A stretch of DNA of 57,398 bases from the IMG/VR virus record IMGVR_UViG_3300010371_000008, positions 1 through 57,398 of that record; one strand, given 5' to 3'. Each line of letters begins with the position of its first letter. The first letter of the stretch is position 1. Made by a program: the position numbers and the translations under genes. Origin of the DNA: a virus. Shown here one piece after another: positions 8,145 to 16,642 of this stretch. The notes beneath the pieces were generated by a model. It was given only the letters and a program-made list of their open reading frames with translations, ran no database searches and had not been told where the DNA came from.

Positions 8145-9427
8145 CCATCAATTACACCCCGGGCGCGCAACAGTGGCTCGGCATCGCCAAGGAAACCACC
8201 TACGGCGTGCCCGCCGCCGCACCCACCGCCTTCATCCCCCTGTCGTCCCCCAAGTGGAATCCGAACGTGACCGTCCTCACGGACCAGAACATCCGCGGCA
8301 TGATGGGCACCAACTACCAGGCGACGCAGGGCATGTCGTATTCGGAACTGTCCTACCAGACGATGGTGTACAACGATTCCGTGATGCAGCACCTTGTGGC
8401 GGCGCTCGGCACCGCTGACACGGTGCTGCCGCTGCCCGCAACCGTCCTGACGAAGGGTGCCACGGCCACGACTGGCGGCACACTCCCGGCGGGCAACATG
8501 TATTGGAAGGTCACGGCGACCGCTGGCGGCGGCGAGTCGCCCGGTTCCAACGAGGTTACGGCCCTGCTGACCGGTTCCACATCCACCCAGGTTCTGACGT
8601 GGACGGCTGTGACCGGTGCGACCGGGTACAACATTTACCGGGGCATCGCCACGGGTGCTGAAAACGTGCTTGTGGCCAGTGTCGGAACCGTCCTGACCTA
8701 CACGGACACGGGAACGTCCATCGGCACCGGCACTGTCGGCTCCGCAGCCACGTACCTGCATCAGGTGTCGTTGCTGAACGTCGGCAACGGGCAGCCGCCC
8801 AGCTACACGGGATGGCTGTTCATGGGTGACAAGTGCGAACAGATCCCCGGCATGATGATTGCGGACCTGAAATTCACTTTCGTTGTCAACCAGAACACGA
8901 CCCTCGATGTGCAGTGGGCGGGCATGCCGTCCACCGCTGTCACGGCCCCGACGAACACGCCCACCACGCTGCCGCCGTTCCCGCCGTACACGACCAACAT
9001 CATGGTTGGGTCTGTCCCGATTGGCAACCGGACGGGTGCGACCCTGGATCTGAAACGGTCCACGGCCCCCATCCCTGTCCTGAACGGTACACAGAACCCG
9101 CTGGCGATCTTCTCCGGCCCGTTGGATGTGACGGGCACCATTGACGCCGTGTTCCAGGGCACCGTGGACAACGATCTTGTGAACCTGTTGACGAACGCGC
9201 AACCGTCCCTGACGATCAACGCGGACCCGCAGAACGATTCCGCGCACGGCCTGTCCCTGCATTGCAACCAGATCTACTACCTGACCGCACCCCCGGCAGG
9301 GTCCAACACGTCATGGATGACGGTCTCAAGCACGTTCGGCGCTGTCATGAACACGGTGGACGCCCTTGACGGCAACCAGTCCCCCATGCGGGCCATCCTG
9401 GCAACCACCAGCGCGACCCCGTTCTGA
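8141..9427 (+). CDS. Major tail (tube) protein with an FN3-like insertion
   Basis: A 428-aa protein. The N-terminus with KETTYGVPAAAPTAFIPL is characteristic of siphovirus tail tube proteins, and the gene precedes the tail chaperones as expected. Residues of roughly 110-200 read as an FN3/Ig-like domain (GNMYWKVTATAGGGESPGSN, then WTAVTGATGYNIYRG), probably displayed on the outside of the tube. The C-terminal half resumes the tube fold. Hexamers of this protein would stack around the tape measure. Confidence 0.85.
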   Translation: MTINYTPGAQQWLGIAKETTYGVPAAAPTAFIPLSSPKWNPNVTVLTDQNIRGMMGTNYQATQGMSYSELSYQTMVYNDSVMQHLVAALGTADTVLPLPATVLTKGATATTGGTLPAGNMYWKVTATAGGGESPGSNEVTALLTGSTSTQVLTWTAVTGATGYNIYRGIATGAENVLVASVGTVLTYTDTGTSIGTGTVGSAATYLHQVSLLNVGNGQPPSYTGWLFMGDKCEQIPGMMIADLKFTFVVNQNTTLDVQWAGMPSTAVTAPTNTPTTLPPFPPYTTNIMVGSVPIGNRTGATLDLKRSTAPIPVLNGTQNPLAIFSGPLDVTGTIDAVFQGTVDNDLVNLLTNAQPSLTINADPQNDSAHGLSLHCNQIYYLTAPPAGSNTSWMTVSSTFGAVMNTVDALDGNQSPMRAILATTSATPF

Positions 9428-9475
9428 TCCGCCCCTACCAAACCATTTTGAGCATCCCAACCATACCGTTTTGAG

Positions 9476-9503
9476 CGGCGCGCCCCACCTCCGGGGCGCG
9501 CCG
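9476..9503 (+). other. Intergenic GC-rich hairpin
   Basis: CGGCGCGCCCC (9476-9486) pairs with GGGGCGCGCCG (9493-9503), 11 bp with a six-base loop, between the major tail protein and the chaperone gene. No clear T tract follows. Confidence 0.65.
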
Positions 9504-9538
9504 TCATATCCCCACCTATCCCCACAGGAGACAAGACT

Positions 9539-10054
9539 TTGCATACTGTAAACATCCCCGGCGGCACTGCTGAACTGCTCGACTTGGAAGACATGACCCC
9601 GCGCCGCACCCGCGCCATGGACGTCATCCAGTTCCGTTACCCGGCACTCATGGCCAAGCTGACACGGCAGGAGATTGAACACCAGGCCAACGTGGCCGCC
9701 GCGCAGGCCGCCGGCCAGCCCGTCCCGGACATGCCAGACCCGCACCTGTCCGAGGCCGAGGCCGAGGCGCTGGCACTCATGGAGAACGCCACAATCTACG
9801 CCCAGTTGGGTTCGTGGACGCTGGACATTCCCCGCCCCGAAACCGTGGACGCCGTGCAGGACATGCCGTTGAGCGTGTACAACGCCCTGAAAATTGCGAT
9901 CATGGAAGCCCGCGTCACCCCCGACACCGACCCGGCATCATTCGAACCGAACGATGTAACCGTGGCGGATGATGCCAGCCCTTTTCCCAGCTCTGGCAGC
10001 TCGGGCGAATCCTCGCCGGCACCGGCTCGGCGTCGGGCACCGAAAACGACCTGA
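9539..10054 (+). CDS. Tail assembly chaperone, short form (G-like)
   Basis: A 171-aa protein starting at TTG 9539 behind ACAGGAG. It is the first of two overlapping genes between the major tail protein and the tape measure, the standard place for G/GT chaperones that hold the tape measure during tail assembly. The body is helical and the end is Ser/Pro-rich and disordered. A slippery heptamer at 9979-9985 allows a fraction of ribosomes to enter the -1 frame. Confidence 0.8.
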   Translation: MHTVNIPGGTAELLDLEDMTPRRTRAMDVIQFRYPALMAKLTRQEIEHQANVAAAQAAGQPVPDMPDPHLSEAEAEALALMENATIYAQLGSWTLDIPRPETVDAVQDMPLSVYNALKIAIMEARVTPDTDPASFEPNDVTVADDASPFPSSGSSGESSPAPARRRAPKTT

Positions 10055-10254
10055 CCCCGGACACCAGGCACCGCATCCGGGAATACCGGTACAGGAAATT
10101 GTTCGGCGCCTCCCATGAAGAATTCATGGACACCCCCATCCACGATGTGGAGTGGCTGCTACGCATTGACGACGCGTACCGGACCGTCGAGGCGAAAGCT
10201 CAAGGGCAGGCCGTCGCACCGCCGCCCGCCCCGTCCACACCCCGAATCAGTTAG
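9539..10254 (+). CDS. Tail assembly chaperone, frameshifted long form (GT-like)
   Basis: Produced by a -1 shift on CCCTTTT: read 9539-9985, then resume at 9985 and continue to the TAG at 10252-10254, giving 238 aa. The -1 frame is open across the whole span. It encodes a normal chaperone-type extension (HRIREYRYRKLFGASHEEF, then DVEWLLRIDDAY), which has no good start of its own. In lambda-like phages the G-to-GT ratio is fixed and essential for tail length control. Confidence 0.75.
9979..9985 (+). promoter_or_regulatory. Programmed -1 frameshift slippery site
   Basis: The zero-frame codons are AGC CCT TTT, which gives the canonical X-XXY-YYZ heptamer C-CCT-TTT. Both tRNAs can re-pair as CCC-TTT one base back. 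It is correctly placed near the end of the G-like gene. Confidence 0.8.
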
Positions 10255-10265
10255 GCGGTGCCCCT

Positions 10266-10712
10266 GTGGCTGGTTTCACCGTGGGCACCGAGGGTTTGAA
10301 GGCGCTGCAGGACGCTTTTGTGAAGGTTGGGGCGCAAGCCGACCAGGCGGCGAAGGCGACCGTGCAAGAGGGCACGAAAATGTTTCTCCAAGATTCCAAG
10401 GGTGGGTTTGAATTCGCCCACAAACGGGGCGAACCGCACGTGGGCGGCGCAAAGCCGAACATTGTTACCGGCAACTTGCGCCGCTCCATCCTCAACACGC
10501 CCCTAGAACATGTGGGGATGGGTGAGTACCGGGACACTGTGAGCCCGTCCGCAGTCTATGCGCGTCGTGTCGAAACAGGTTTCGAAGGCCCGGACTCGTT
10601 GGGGCGTCAATACCACCAAAAAGCTTACCCATACATGGGGCCGGCTGCCGAGAAATTGCAGGAAAAGTTGCCCGGCATCATGGCCGCGAACTGGAACAAA
10701 TACGTCATGTAG
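10266..10712 (+). CDS. HK97 gp10-like protein (tail completion/minor tail)
   Basis: A 148-aa protein starting at GTG. The signature GNLRRSI, then YARRVETGFEG, and a terminal YPYMGPAAEKLQEKLPGIM matches the HK97-gp10/putative tail component family, which usually acts at the head-tail joint. Here it lies between the chaperones and the tape measure rather than among the connectors. The family call is good; its exact site in the virion is uncertain. Confidence 0.7.
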   Translation: MAGFTVGTEGLKALQDAFVKVGAQADQAAKATVQEGTKMFLQDSKGGFEFAHKRGEPHVGGAKPNIVTGNLRRSILNTPLEHVGMGEYRDTVSPSAVYARRVETGFEGPDSLGRQYHQKAYPYMGPAAEKLQEKLPGIMAANWNKYVM

Positions 10713-10721
10713 GGGGTCCCC

Positions 10722-13619
10722 TTGTCGCTGCTGCCGCCGCTGCTTATGGAAATCAAGGCCAAGAATTCCGAGGCCATCGCGGCGTTCAAGGAGACTGCCG
10801 CCGAGGCCAACAAGATGGCTGCCGAGGCGACCGCTGCCGGTGAAAAGTCGAACGCGTCATTCCAGAAAATGCAGGGCATTTCCAAGGCCGCATTCTTGGC
10901 GACTGCCGGTGTTATGGCTGTGGTGGGTGTTGAGTCCATCAAAATGGCGGCAGAGTTTCAGGAGTCCACCAGCAAGCTTGCCGGTAACGCCCAGATCAGC
11001 ACGGACGCCGCAAACAACATTGGTAAGGCGTTCCTGTCCACGGCGGGCAAGTCCACGTTCAGCGGCCAAACCATGGTCAACGCCTACGGACCGGTTGCCC
11101 GGCAGCTCGCCTCCGTTGAAGGCCACGCCCTCTCGTCGTCCGACGCGCTGAAAGTCATGACGGCGGCCTCCGACCTGGCCGAGGCGTCCGGCGGCGATCT
11201 CGCCTCCACCACGTCCACCCTGGCCGTGGTCATGCAGTCCTACCATTTGGGCGCCACCGACGCCGCCGAGGCGTCCAACACCTTATTCAACGCCTCAACC
11301 ATCCTGAACACGCCGCTAGCCGACGTGGCTAACGCTGTGGACAAGCTCCACGGGCGTCTCGGTGTGGCCGCCCCATCCTTGGCGGACACGTCCGCGCTCA
11401 TGGTCGATCTTGGCCAGCACGGCGTGACCGGTTCGCGCGGGCTCATGGTGGTGCAAACGGCCATGTCTACCCTGCTCGGTGGTGCCAAGCCCGTCAACGA
11501 TGAGCTGAAATCGTTGGGCGTCTCAATTTTTGATTCCAACGGCAAATTTATTGGCATGAAAGAGGCCATGGCCAAGCTGTCCCCAGCCCTTGCCGGGCTG
11601 ACGGATGAGCAAAAAGCCTTGGCTGAAAAGAACCTTTTCGGTGCCGGTGCTGCCGGTGTCATGAACGGGGTCATGTCTGGCGGTGTCAAGTCGTTTGAAG
11701 CCGCATCTGCTGCGGTGGAGAAGCACGGCGCCGTGGAATCCGCGGCTGAACGGAACGCGCACACGTTCGGCGGCCAGCTCAAGACTCTGTGGGCTACGTG
11801 CCAGGATTTGGGTGTCACGATTGGCGCCGTCCTCCTGCCGCCCGTGCAAGGCGCACTAGCCGGCTTCCTGGGGCTGTTCAATTTCCTCAAGGCCAACACG
11901 CCCATCGCGATTACCTTGGGTGTCGTGGTGGGCGGCCTCGCCGTCGGCCTGTCCAGCCTGTACGTCATCACCAAGACGGTCACGCTTGTGCAGTCCGCAT
12001 GGGCCATGGGCACCAAGGCCGCAGCTGGCGCCCAATGGCTGCTGAACGCGGCCATGGACGCAAACCCCATCGGCATTGTGATTGTCATTCTCGGTGCTCT
12101 CGTGGCCGGTGTGGTCATCGCCTACAACAAGCTCGGGTGGTTCAAGGACGGCGTGAATGCCGTTTGGACCGGGATCAAAAACGTGACCGGTTCCGTCTGG
12201 GATTTCATCAAAACATACGTCATTGGCGGGTGGATTCTTGAATTCCAGATCCTGGGCAATGCAGGCATTTTCTTGTGGAAAAATGTTTTCATTCCGGTCT
12301 GGGATGGGATCAAATACGCGTCAAATACGACGTGGCAGTGGATCAACAACAACGTTTTCTCCCCGTTCAAACTCGGTATCACCGCTATCGGTATCGCGTT
12401 CGACCAGACACAAAAATTCATTGGCACCGCATGGGGCAAGGTGAAGGACGCCGCCGCGGCACCAGTCCGCTGGATTGTGGACACCGTTTACACCAACGGG
12501 ATTGAAAAAGTCTGGAACGGTATTGCTGGCGCTGTCGGCCTGAACCTGAAACTGCCCAACGTGTCCGCAGGTTTCGCGGACGGCGGCATCTACGGGACAC
12601 GCCCAGGCTACACGCCCGGACGCGACACCCACCTCATCGCCGTCTCCGGCGGTGAAGCGATCATGCGGCCCGAATGGGCGCGCGCCATCGGTACTGACGG
12701 GGTAAACCAGATGAACCGGATGGCGAAATCCGGCGGCGTTTCCGCGATCCGTAAAGCCATGGGCTATGCGGACGGCGGCATTGCCGGATACGCCGACGGC
12801 GGGGTACTCAACGGTATTGGCTCATTCCTTGGCGGGATCGGCCACGCCATCGGCACCGCCGTCTCCGACGTAGCCCATTTCGTGTCCGACCCGATAGGCA
12901 CCATTACCAGCCTCATCGTCGCACCCATCAAGGCCATGCAGTCCATGGCCCCGGGTGGACGGTTCGGGCAACTCGCGTTCCAGCTCCCCATCAACGTGGT
13001 GGACGGGCTCGGGGACGAGGCAAAGAAACTACTCGGCGCGATCACTGGCGGCGGCGGTTCCCCGGGCGGTGGTGGTGGGAACGCGGCGGCTGGCGTCCAG
13101 CAATGGGCGCCGGACGTGCTGCGCGCCCTCGCCATGGTGGGGCAACCCGCCAGTCTGCTACAAACCACGCTGCGCCGCATGAACCAAGAATCTGGTGGCA
13201 ACCCCAACGCAATCAACAATTGGGATTCCAACGCCGTAGCGGGCGACCCGTCGCGCGGGCTCATGCAAACCATCGGTTCCACGTTCGCCGCGTACGCCAT
13301 GCCCGGGTACAACACGAACATTTACGATCCGATGTCGAACATCCTCGCGTCTATGCGGTACGCCATCAGCCGGTACGGCTCGTTGGCAGCCGCCTACAAC
13401 CAGGCGGGCGGCTACTCACTGGGCGGAACCGTGCCTGTGTTCGATCAGGGCGGCTGGGTTCCTCCGGGACGGTCCATGATCGACAACCGCACTGGCGGCT
13501 ATGAGCGGCTTTCCAACACCACGCATGGCGGCGGAAACATCACCGTCTACGCCACCACCAACGCCTCACCCGACCAGATTGCAAACTCTATCGGTTGGGC
13601 GCTGAAAACCCAGTACTAA
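10722..13619 (+). CDS. Tape measure protein with a C-terminal lytic transglycosylase domain
   Basis: A 965-aa protein and the largest tail gene, starting at TTG 10722 behind AGGGGG. It begins with Ala/Lys-rich helices (AIAAFKETAAEANKMAAEA). It carries two strongly hydrophobic segments, around residues 390-410 and 445-465, and ends in a goose-lysozyme/SLT-like domain around residues 800-900. There the probable catalytic Glu lies in NQESGGNPNA (about residue 823), followed by GLMQTI and SRYGSLAAAYN. It sets tail length (about 0.15 nm per residue suggests roughly 145 nm) and probably digests peptidoglycan locally during DNA entry. Confidence 0.9.
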   Translation: MSLLPPLLMEIKAKNSEAIAAFKETAAEANKMAAEATAAGEKSNASFQKMQGISKAAFLATAGVMAVVGVESIKMAAEFQESTSKLAGNAQISTDAANNIGKAFLSTAGKSTFSGQTMVNAYGPVARQLASVEGHALSSSDALKVMTAASDLAEASGGDLASTTSTLAVVMQSYHLGATDAAEASNTLFNASTILNTPLADVANAVDKLHGRLGVAAPSLADTSALMVDLGQHGVTGSRGLMVVQTAMSTLLGGAKPVNDELKSLGVSIFDSNGKFIGMKEAMAKLSPALAGLTDEQKALAEKNLFGAGAAGVMNGVMSGGVKSFEAASAAVEKHGAVESAAERNAHTFGGQLKTLWATCQDLGVTIGAVLLPPVQGALAGFLGLFNFLKANTPIAITLGVVVGGLAVGLSSLYVITKTVTLVQSAWAMGTKAAAGAQWLLNAAMDANPIGIVIVILGALVAGVVIAYNKLGWFKDGVNAVWTGIKNVTGSVWDFIKTYVIGGWILEFQILGNAGIFLWKNVFIPVWDGIKYASNTTWQWINNNVFSPFKLGITAIGIAFDQTQKFIGTAWGKVKDAAAAPVRWIVDTVYTNGIEKVWNGIAGAVGLNLKLPNVSAGFADGGIYGTRPGYTPGRDTHLIAVSGGEAIMRPEWARAIGTDGVNQMNRMAKSGGVSAIRKAMGYADGGIAGYADGGVLNGIGSFLGGIGHAIGTAVSDVAHFVSDPIGTITSLIVAPIKAMQSMAPGGRFGQLAFQLPINVVDGLGDEAKKLLGAITGGGGSPGGGGGNAAAGVQQWAPDVLRALAMVGQPASLLQTTLRRMNQESGGNPNAINNWDSNAVAGDPSRGLMQTIGSTFAAYAMPGYNTNIYDPMSNILASMRYAISRYGSLAAAYNQAGGYSLGGTVPVFDQGGWVPPGRSMIDNRTGGYERLSNTTHGGGNITVYATTNASPDQIANSIGWALKTQY

Positions 13620-13623
13620 ACCC

Positions 13624-13656
13624 GCTGGCCGGCACCCCTAACGGGTGCCGGCCAGC
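13624..13656 (+). terminator. Strong intergenic hairpin after the tape measure gene
   Basis: A perfect 14-bp stem: 13624-13637 with 13643-13656, loop of five. It lies immediately after the tape measure stop. There is no U tract, so it may stabilise the 3' end or attenuate rather than act as a classic terminator. Confidence 0.55.
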
Positions 13657-13674
13657 CCCAGTGAACGGACGACT

Positions 13675-14997
13675 TTGACAACAACGTTTGCCAACATCAT
13701 GGACTACGGCGCCACCGGTGACGGAACGACCAGCGACACGGCGGCCCTGCTCGCCGCCCTGGGTGCGGGATCAGCCGGAAAGCCTCTGACCGTGTACCTT
13801 CCGCCGGGCGTCTATAATTGTGCGTCCGCGGGCGAGATTTTCATCAACAACCCAAACGTTGCCATCGTTGGTACGTCCGCGAAAGCCACCACACTGATCC
13901 TGTCGGCTGGGCTGCGCCCCATCAAGGGCCAGTTCTCGGCGTCCGGTATCGGCTTTGTCTGTTCCGCGTACTCGTCCAACAACCGAGCTATCTACGTCTC
14001 CGACGCCTACGTGACCGCGCTCAACACGGATGTCACCGGTTTCAGCATCACCAACTGCGACTTCACGGGATTCTTCTATTCCGTGGATCTGCGCGGCGGC
14101 GCGTACAAGACCAATGATTACACGTACGTGCCCCAGTATTTCATCCGTGACGTGAAAATCACCGGGTGCACCTCGACGGCCCCGGCTTCCGGGAATGCTG
14201 GCCATTTCCAGATGATCCAAACGTACGACACCGAAATTTCGGGCTGCTCCACCTATGGCGGGGCGGGTGCGACTTCCTATAATTTCATCCAGTCCAATGG
14301 TTTTGTGCGGGTCACCGGAAATTACAGTGACACGAATTCCTACGGATCGTGCGAGATTGAGAACCAGGCCGGGGATGTCACGATCACCGGGAACACTTTC
14401 AAGTCGCTCATGTGGGTGGATGATTCATCGTATGTGACCGTGGCCGGGAATCGTCTCGCCGGCGGCATGCGCATCACCTGCCAGTCGTACAATGTGCGGG
14501 CTGTCCAGATCACCGGCAATACGGTGGACTGGCTGGCGATCCAGAATTTTGGTGACGCGTCGGCACAGAATACGGCGGCCACCTTGTCCGGTGTGTGCAT
14601 CAACGGGAACGTTTTCAACGGCACCGGGGCGCAGGCCATCCTTGTGCAGGATGCTTTGGCGGACAAGATCAAGGGTGTTTCGATCCTGGCCAACACTTTC
14701 ACTGGCACCTATACCACCGGTGTGGTGACGGTTGTGCGCAACGTCGGCATGAACGTGACCATCATGGGGAACGTGTGCAGCACTGGCCACAACTACATCA
14801 CCCTGTCCGGCACTGGCGGCACCATCAACACGGTCAACAACAAGGGTGCCACCTATTCCGGCACCCGTGACCGCATGTTGACCAGCTACCACGAAATTCA
14901 GGTTGTTGGCGGCATCGTCGTCACCGCCCCGAACGGCAACCCGTATCTGCTGGGTGTCAGCGACACCGGCTCTTTCACCCTCACCGCCAACCCGTAA
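13675..14997 (+). CDS. Parallel beta-helix tailspike-like protein
   Basis: A 440-aa protein from TTG 13675. The N-terminal IMDYGATGDGTTSDTAALLAAL is the pectate-lyase-3 signature found at the head of phage tailspikes. Many Asn/Gly/Val repeats follow (ITGNTF, VAGNRL, ITGNTV, INGNVF, IMGNVC), typical of right-handed beta-helix coils. Such proteins bind and often cleave surface polysaccharide. I see no recognisable catalytic set, so it may only bind. Its place directly after the tape measure, before Dit, is unusual. No strong ribosome-binding site precedes the TTG. Confidence 0.7.
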   Translation: MTTTFANIMDYGATGDGTTSDTAALLAALGAGSAGKPLTVYLPPGVYNCASAGEIFINNPNVAIVGTSAKATTLILSAGLRPIKGQFSASGIGFVCSAYSSNNRAIYVSDAYVTALNTDVTGFSITNCDFTGFFYSVDLRGGAYKTNDYTYVPQYFIRDVKITGCTSTAPASGNAGHFQMIQTYDTEISGCSTYGGAGATSYNFIQSNGFVRVTGNYSDTNSYGSCEIENQAGDVTITGNTFKSLMWVDDSSYVTVAGNRLAGGMRITCQSYNVRAVQITGNTVDWLAIQNFGDASAQNTAATLSGVCINGNVFNGTGAQAILVQDALADKIKGVSILANTFTGTYTTGVVTVVRNVGMNVTIMGNVCSTGHNYITLSGTGGTINTVNNKGATYSGTRDRMLTSYHEIQVVGGIVVTAPNGNPYLLGVSDTGSFTLTANP

Positions 14998-15014
14998 AAA
15001 ATAGGTGCCCGCCC

Positions 15015-15043
15015 CCGCCCGCAACATTCCCTGTTGCGGGCGG
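15015..15043 (+). other. Intergenic GC-rich hairpin
   Basis: A 12-bp stem (15015-15026 with 15032-15043) with a TTCCC loop lies between the beta-helix gene and the Dit-like gene. No T tract follows. Confidence 0.6.
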
Positions 15044-15095
15044 CGCGCGTCGTGGCCTGGTTGTTTTCGCGTCCGCAAGTTTTGGAGGTTTCACC

Positions 15096-16631
15096 ATGTC
15101 AACCACGACCATCACCCGCACCAACTTGTGCCTGAACCCCAGCTTTGAAATGGATCTTTCCAACTGGCCGGGCACCACGGGATCAACGAACACCACGACT
15201 TCGGCGCAAGCCTATGTTGGCACGAGCTGCGCCCAGATCACCATGTCTGCCACGTCCACCGTCCGCTTCTACAGCCCCACCGGCGTGAACGGCATACCCG
15301 TCACACCGGGCCTGTCCTACGTGTTTTCTGCCTACGTCATGGCGGCCACCACAGGCAACTCATGCACTGCGGAAATTCTTTGGTACAACGCCGCAGGCAC
15401 CAACATTTCCAGCAGTGTCGCCGGTGCCGTGACCGACACCACGACGTGGACACAGTACAGCATTCAGGCCGTGGCACCAGCAAACGCCGCCACGGCCACC
15501 ATGGAGCTTTTCTGGACTACCGGCGTCGTCGGTCAAGTCCATTATGTGGATGCTGTCATGTTCCAGCAGGCCACCAGCGCGGGCACCTACTTCGACGGCG
15601 GCACCCCGAACGCTGCCGGCCCCGGCGGTCACAACCCGCCCGCCACATACTCCTACATGTGGCTTGGCGTCCCGAACGTGTCCGCCTCCGTGGAAGTGCT
15701 GACAATCCCGATGCAGGCGTACCAGTTGGCCATGCCCAACGGGACGATCCTTGGAAACGGTACGGGTGTTGAACTGTCCAGTATTTCTGGACTGTTGGAC
15801 AAGCCTGGCACCCGCCAGGGTGATGCGCCGCGCGGGCAGCGGGACGGGTCCATCCCCGGCCTGAATTTCGTGGGCGAACGCGTGGTAACGGTCAATTATC
15901 AGATCACCCAAGTCCCCGGCCTGACTGAAACGTACCGGGCCATGGCATCCGCAGCACACCAGAACGTGCAAGACCCGTCCACAATCTGCCTGACCGGCGG
16001 CGACTACCTGCGCCAATACGCGGGCATCGGCACCATGAAACCCGTCTACGACGTGCAGGTGCAGTTGCCGAACCGTGCCGTGCCGCTCATGTTTTTTGGG
16101 CGCCCCACCGGGTACAACTCCCCCGTGGATCAGAATTATGGGTACGGGCAAATCAGCATCGTTTCCCAGTGGACATGCCCGGACGGGCTGCTGTACGACG
16201 CCATCCCGGCATCGGCCAGTTGCGGACTCGCGAACCCCACCACGGGCGCCACTTTCCCGTTGACGTTCCCGCTCTCGTTCGGTTCATCCGTCGGCGGCTC
16301 CCTGCAAATCACCAACGCAGGCAAGTACTATGCGAACCCGTTTTTCGTGATCCATGGCCCGTGCAACACCCCCACGATTCAGAACCTTGTGACCGGCCAG
16401 CAAATCCAGTTGAACATGGTCCTTGCCGCATCGGATGTTGTCACGGTGGATACACAATCCGGTGTGGTCACCCTGAACGGGACGGCGAACCGCAACAACG
16501 CCGTGGACATCAGCACCACCATGTTTACGATCCCCGCCGGCACCGCGTCCATTGGTTTCAGTTCCATTGATTCTGTCGCCGTCAACGCGACCTTGACCGC
16601 GTACGTGCTGCCCACCTACGACGCCGCATAA
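15096..16631 (+). CDS. Minor tail protein: carbohydrate-binding module fused to distal tail protein
   Basis: A 511-aa protein with ATG behind TTGGAGG. The first 165 residues form a CBM4/9-like jelly roll, starting TNLCLNPSFEMDLSNWPG and including TSCAQITMSATSTVRFYSP and a closing YFDGG. From about residue 190 the sequence resembles an actinophage distal tail protein (a TRQGDAPRGQRDGSIPG segment in a beta-rich body). It is probably the baseplate ring at the tail tip with an added sugar-binding domain for cell-wall attachment. The Dit call rests on position and general pattern. Confidence 0.7.
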   Translation: MSTTTITRTNLCLNPSFEMDLSNWPGTTGSTNTTTSAQAYVGTSCAQITMSATSTVRFYSPTGVNGIPVTPGLSYVFSAYVMAATTGNSCTAEILWYNAAGTNISSSVAGAVTDTTTWTQYSIQAVAPANAATATMELFWTTGVVGQVHYVDAVMFQQATSAGTYFDGGTPNAAGPGGHNPPATYSYMWLGVPNVSASVEVLTIPMQAYQLAMPNGTILGNGTGVELSSISGLLDKPGTRQGDAPRGQRDGSIPGLNFVGERVVTVNYQITQVPGLTETYRAMASAAHQNVQDPSTICLTGGDYLRQYAGIGTMKPVYDVQVQLPNRAVPLMFFGRPTGYNSPVDQNYGYGQISIVSQWTCPDGLLYDAIPASASCGLANPTTGATFPLTFPLSFGSSVGGSLQITNAGKYYANPFFVIHGPCNTPTIQNLVTGQQIQLNMVLAASDVVTVDTQSGVVTLNGTANRNNAVDISTTMFTIPAGTASIGFSSIDSVAVNATLTAYVLPTYDAA

Positions 16632-16642
16632 GGAGAGTTGCC

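Noticed and set aside
7877-9262. A 461-residue open frame on the minus strand opposite the major tail protein
   Set aside because: It is Arg/Gly/His-rich with no domain, overlaps a well-supported gene fully and has no ribosome-binding site. Long antisense frames are expected at this GC content.
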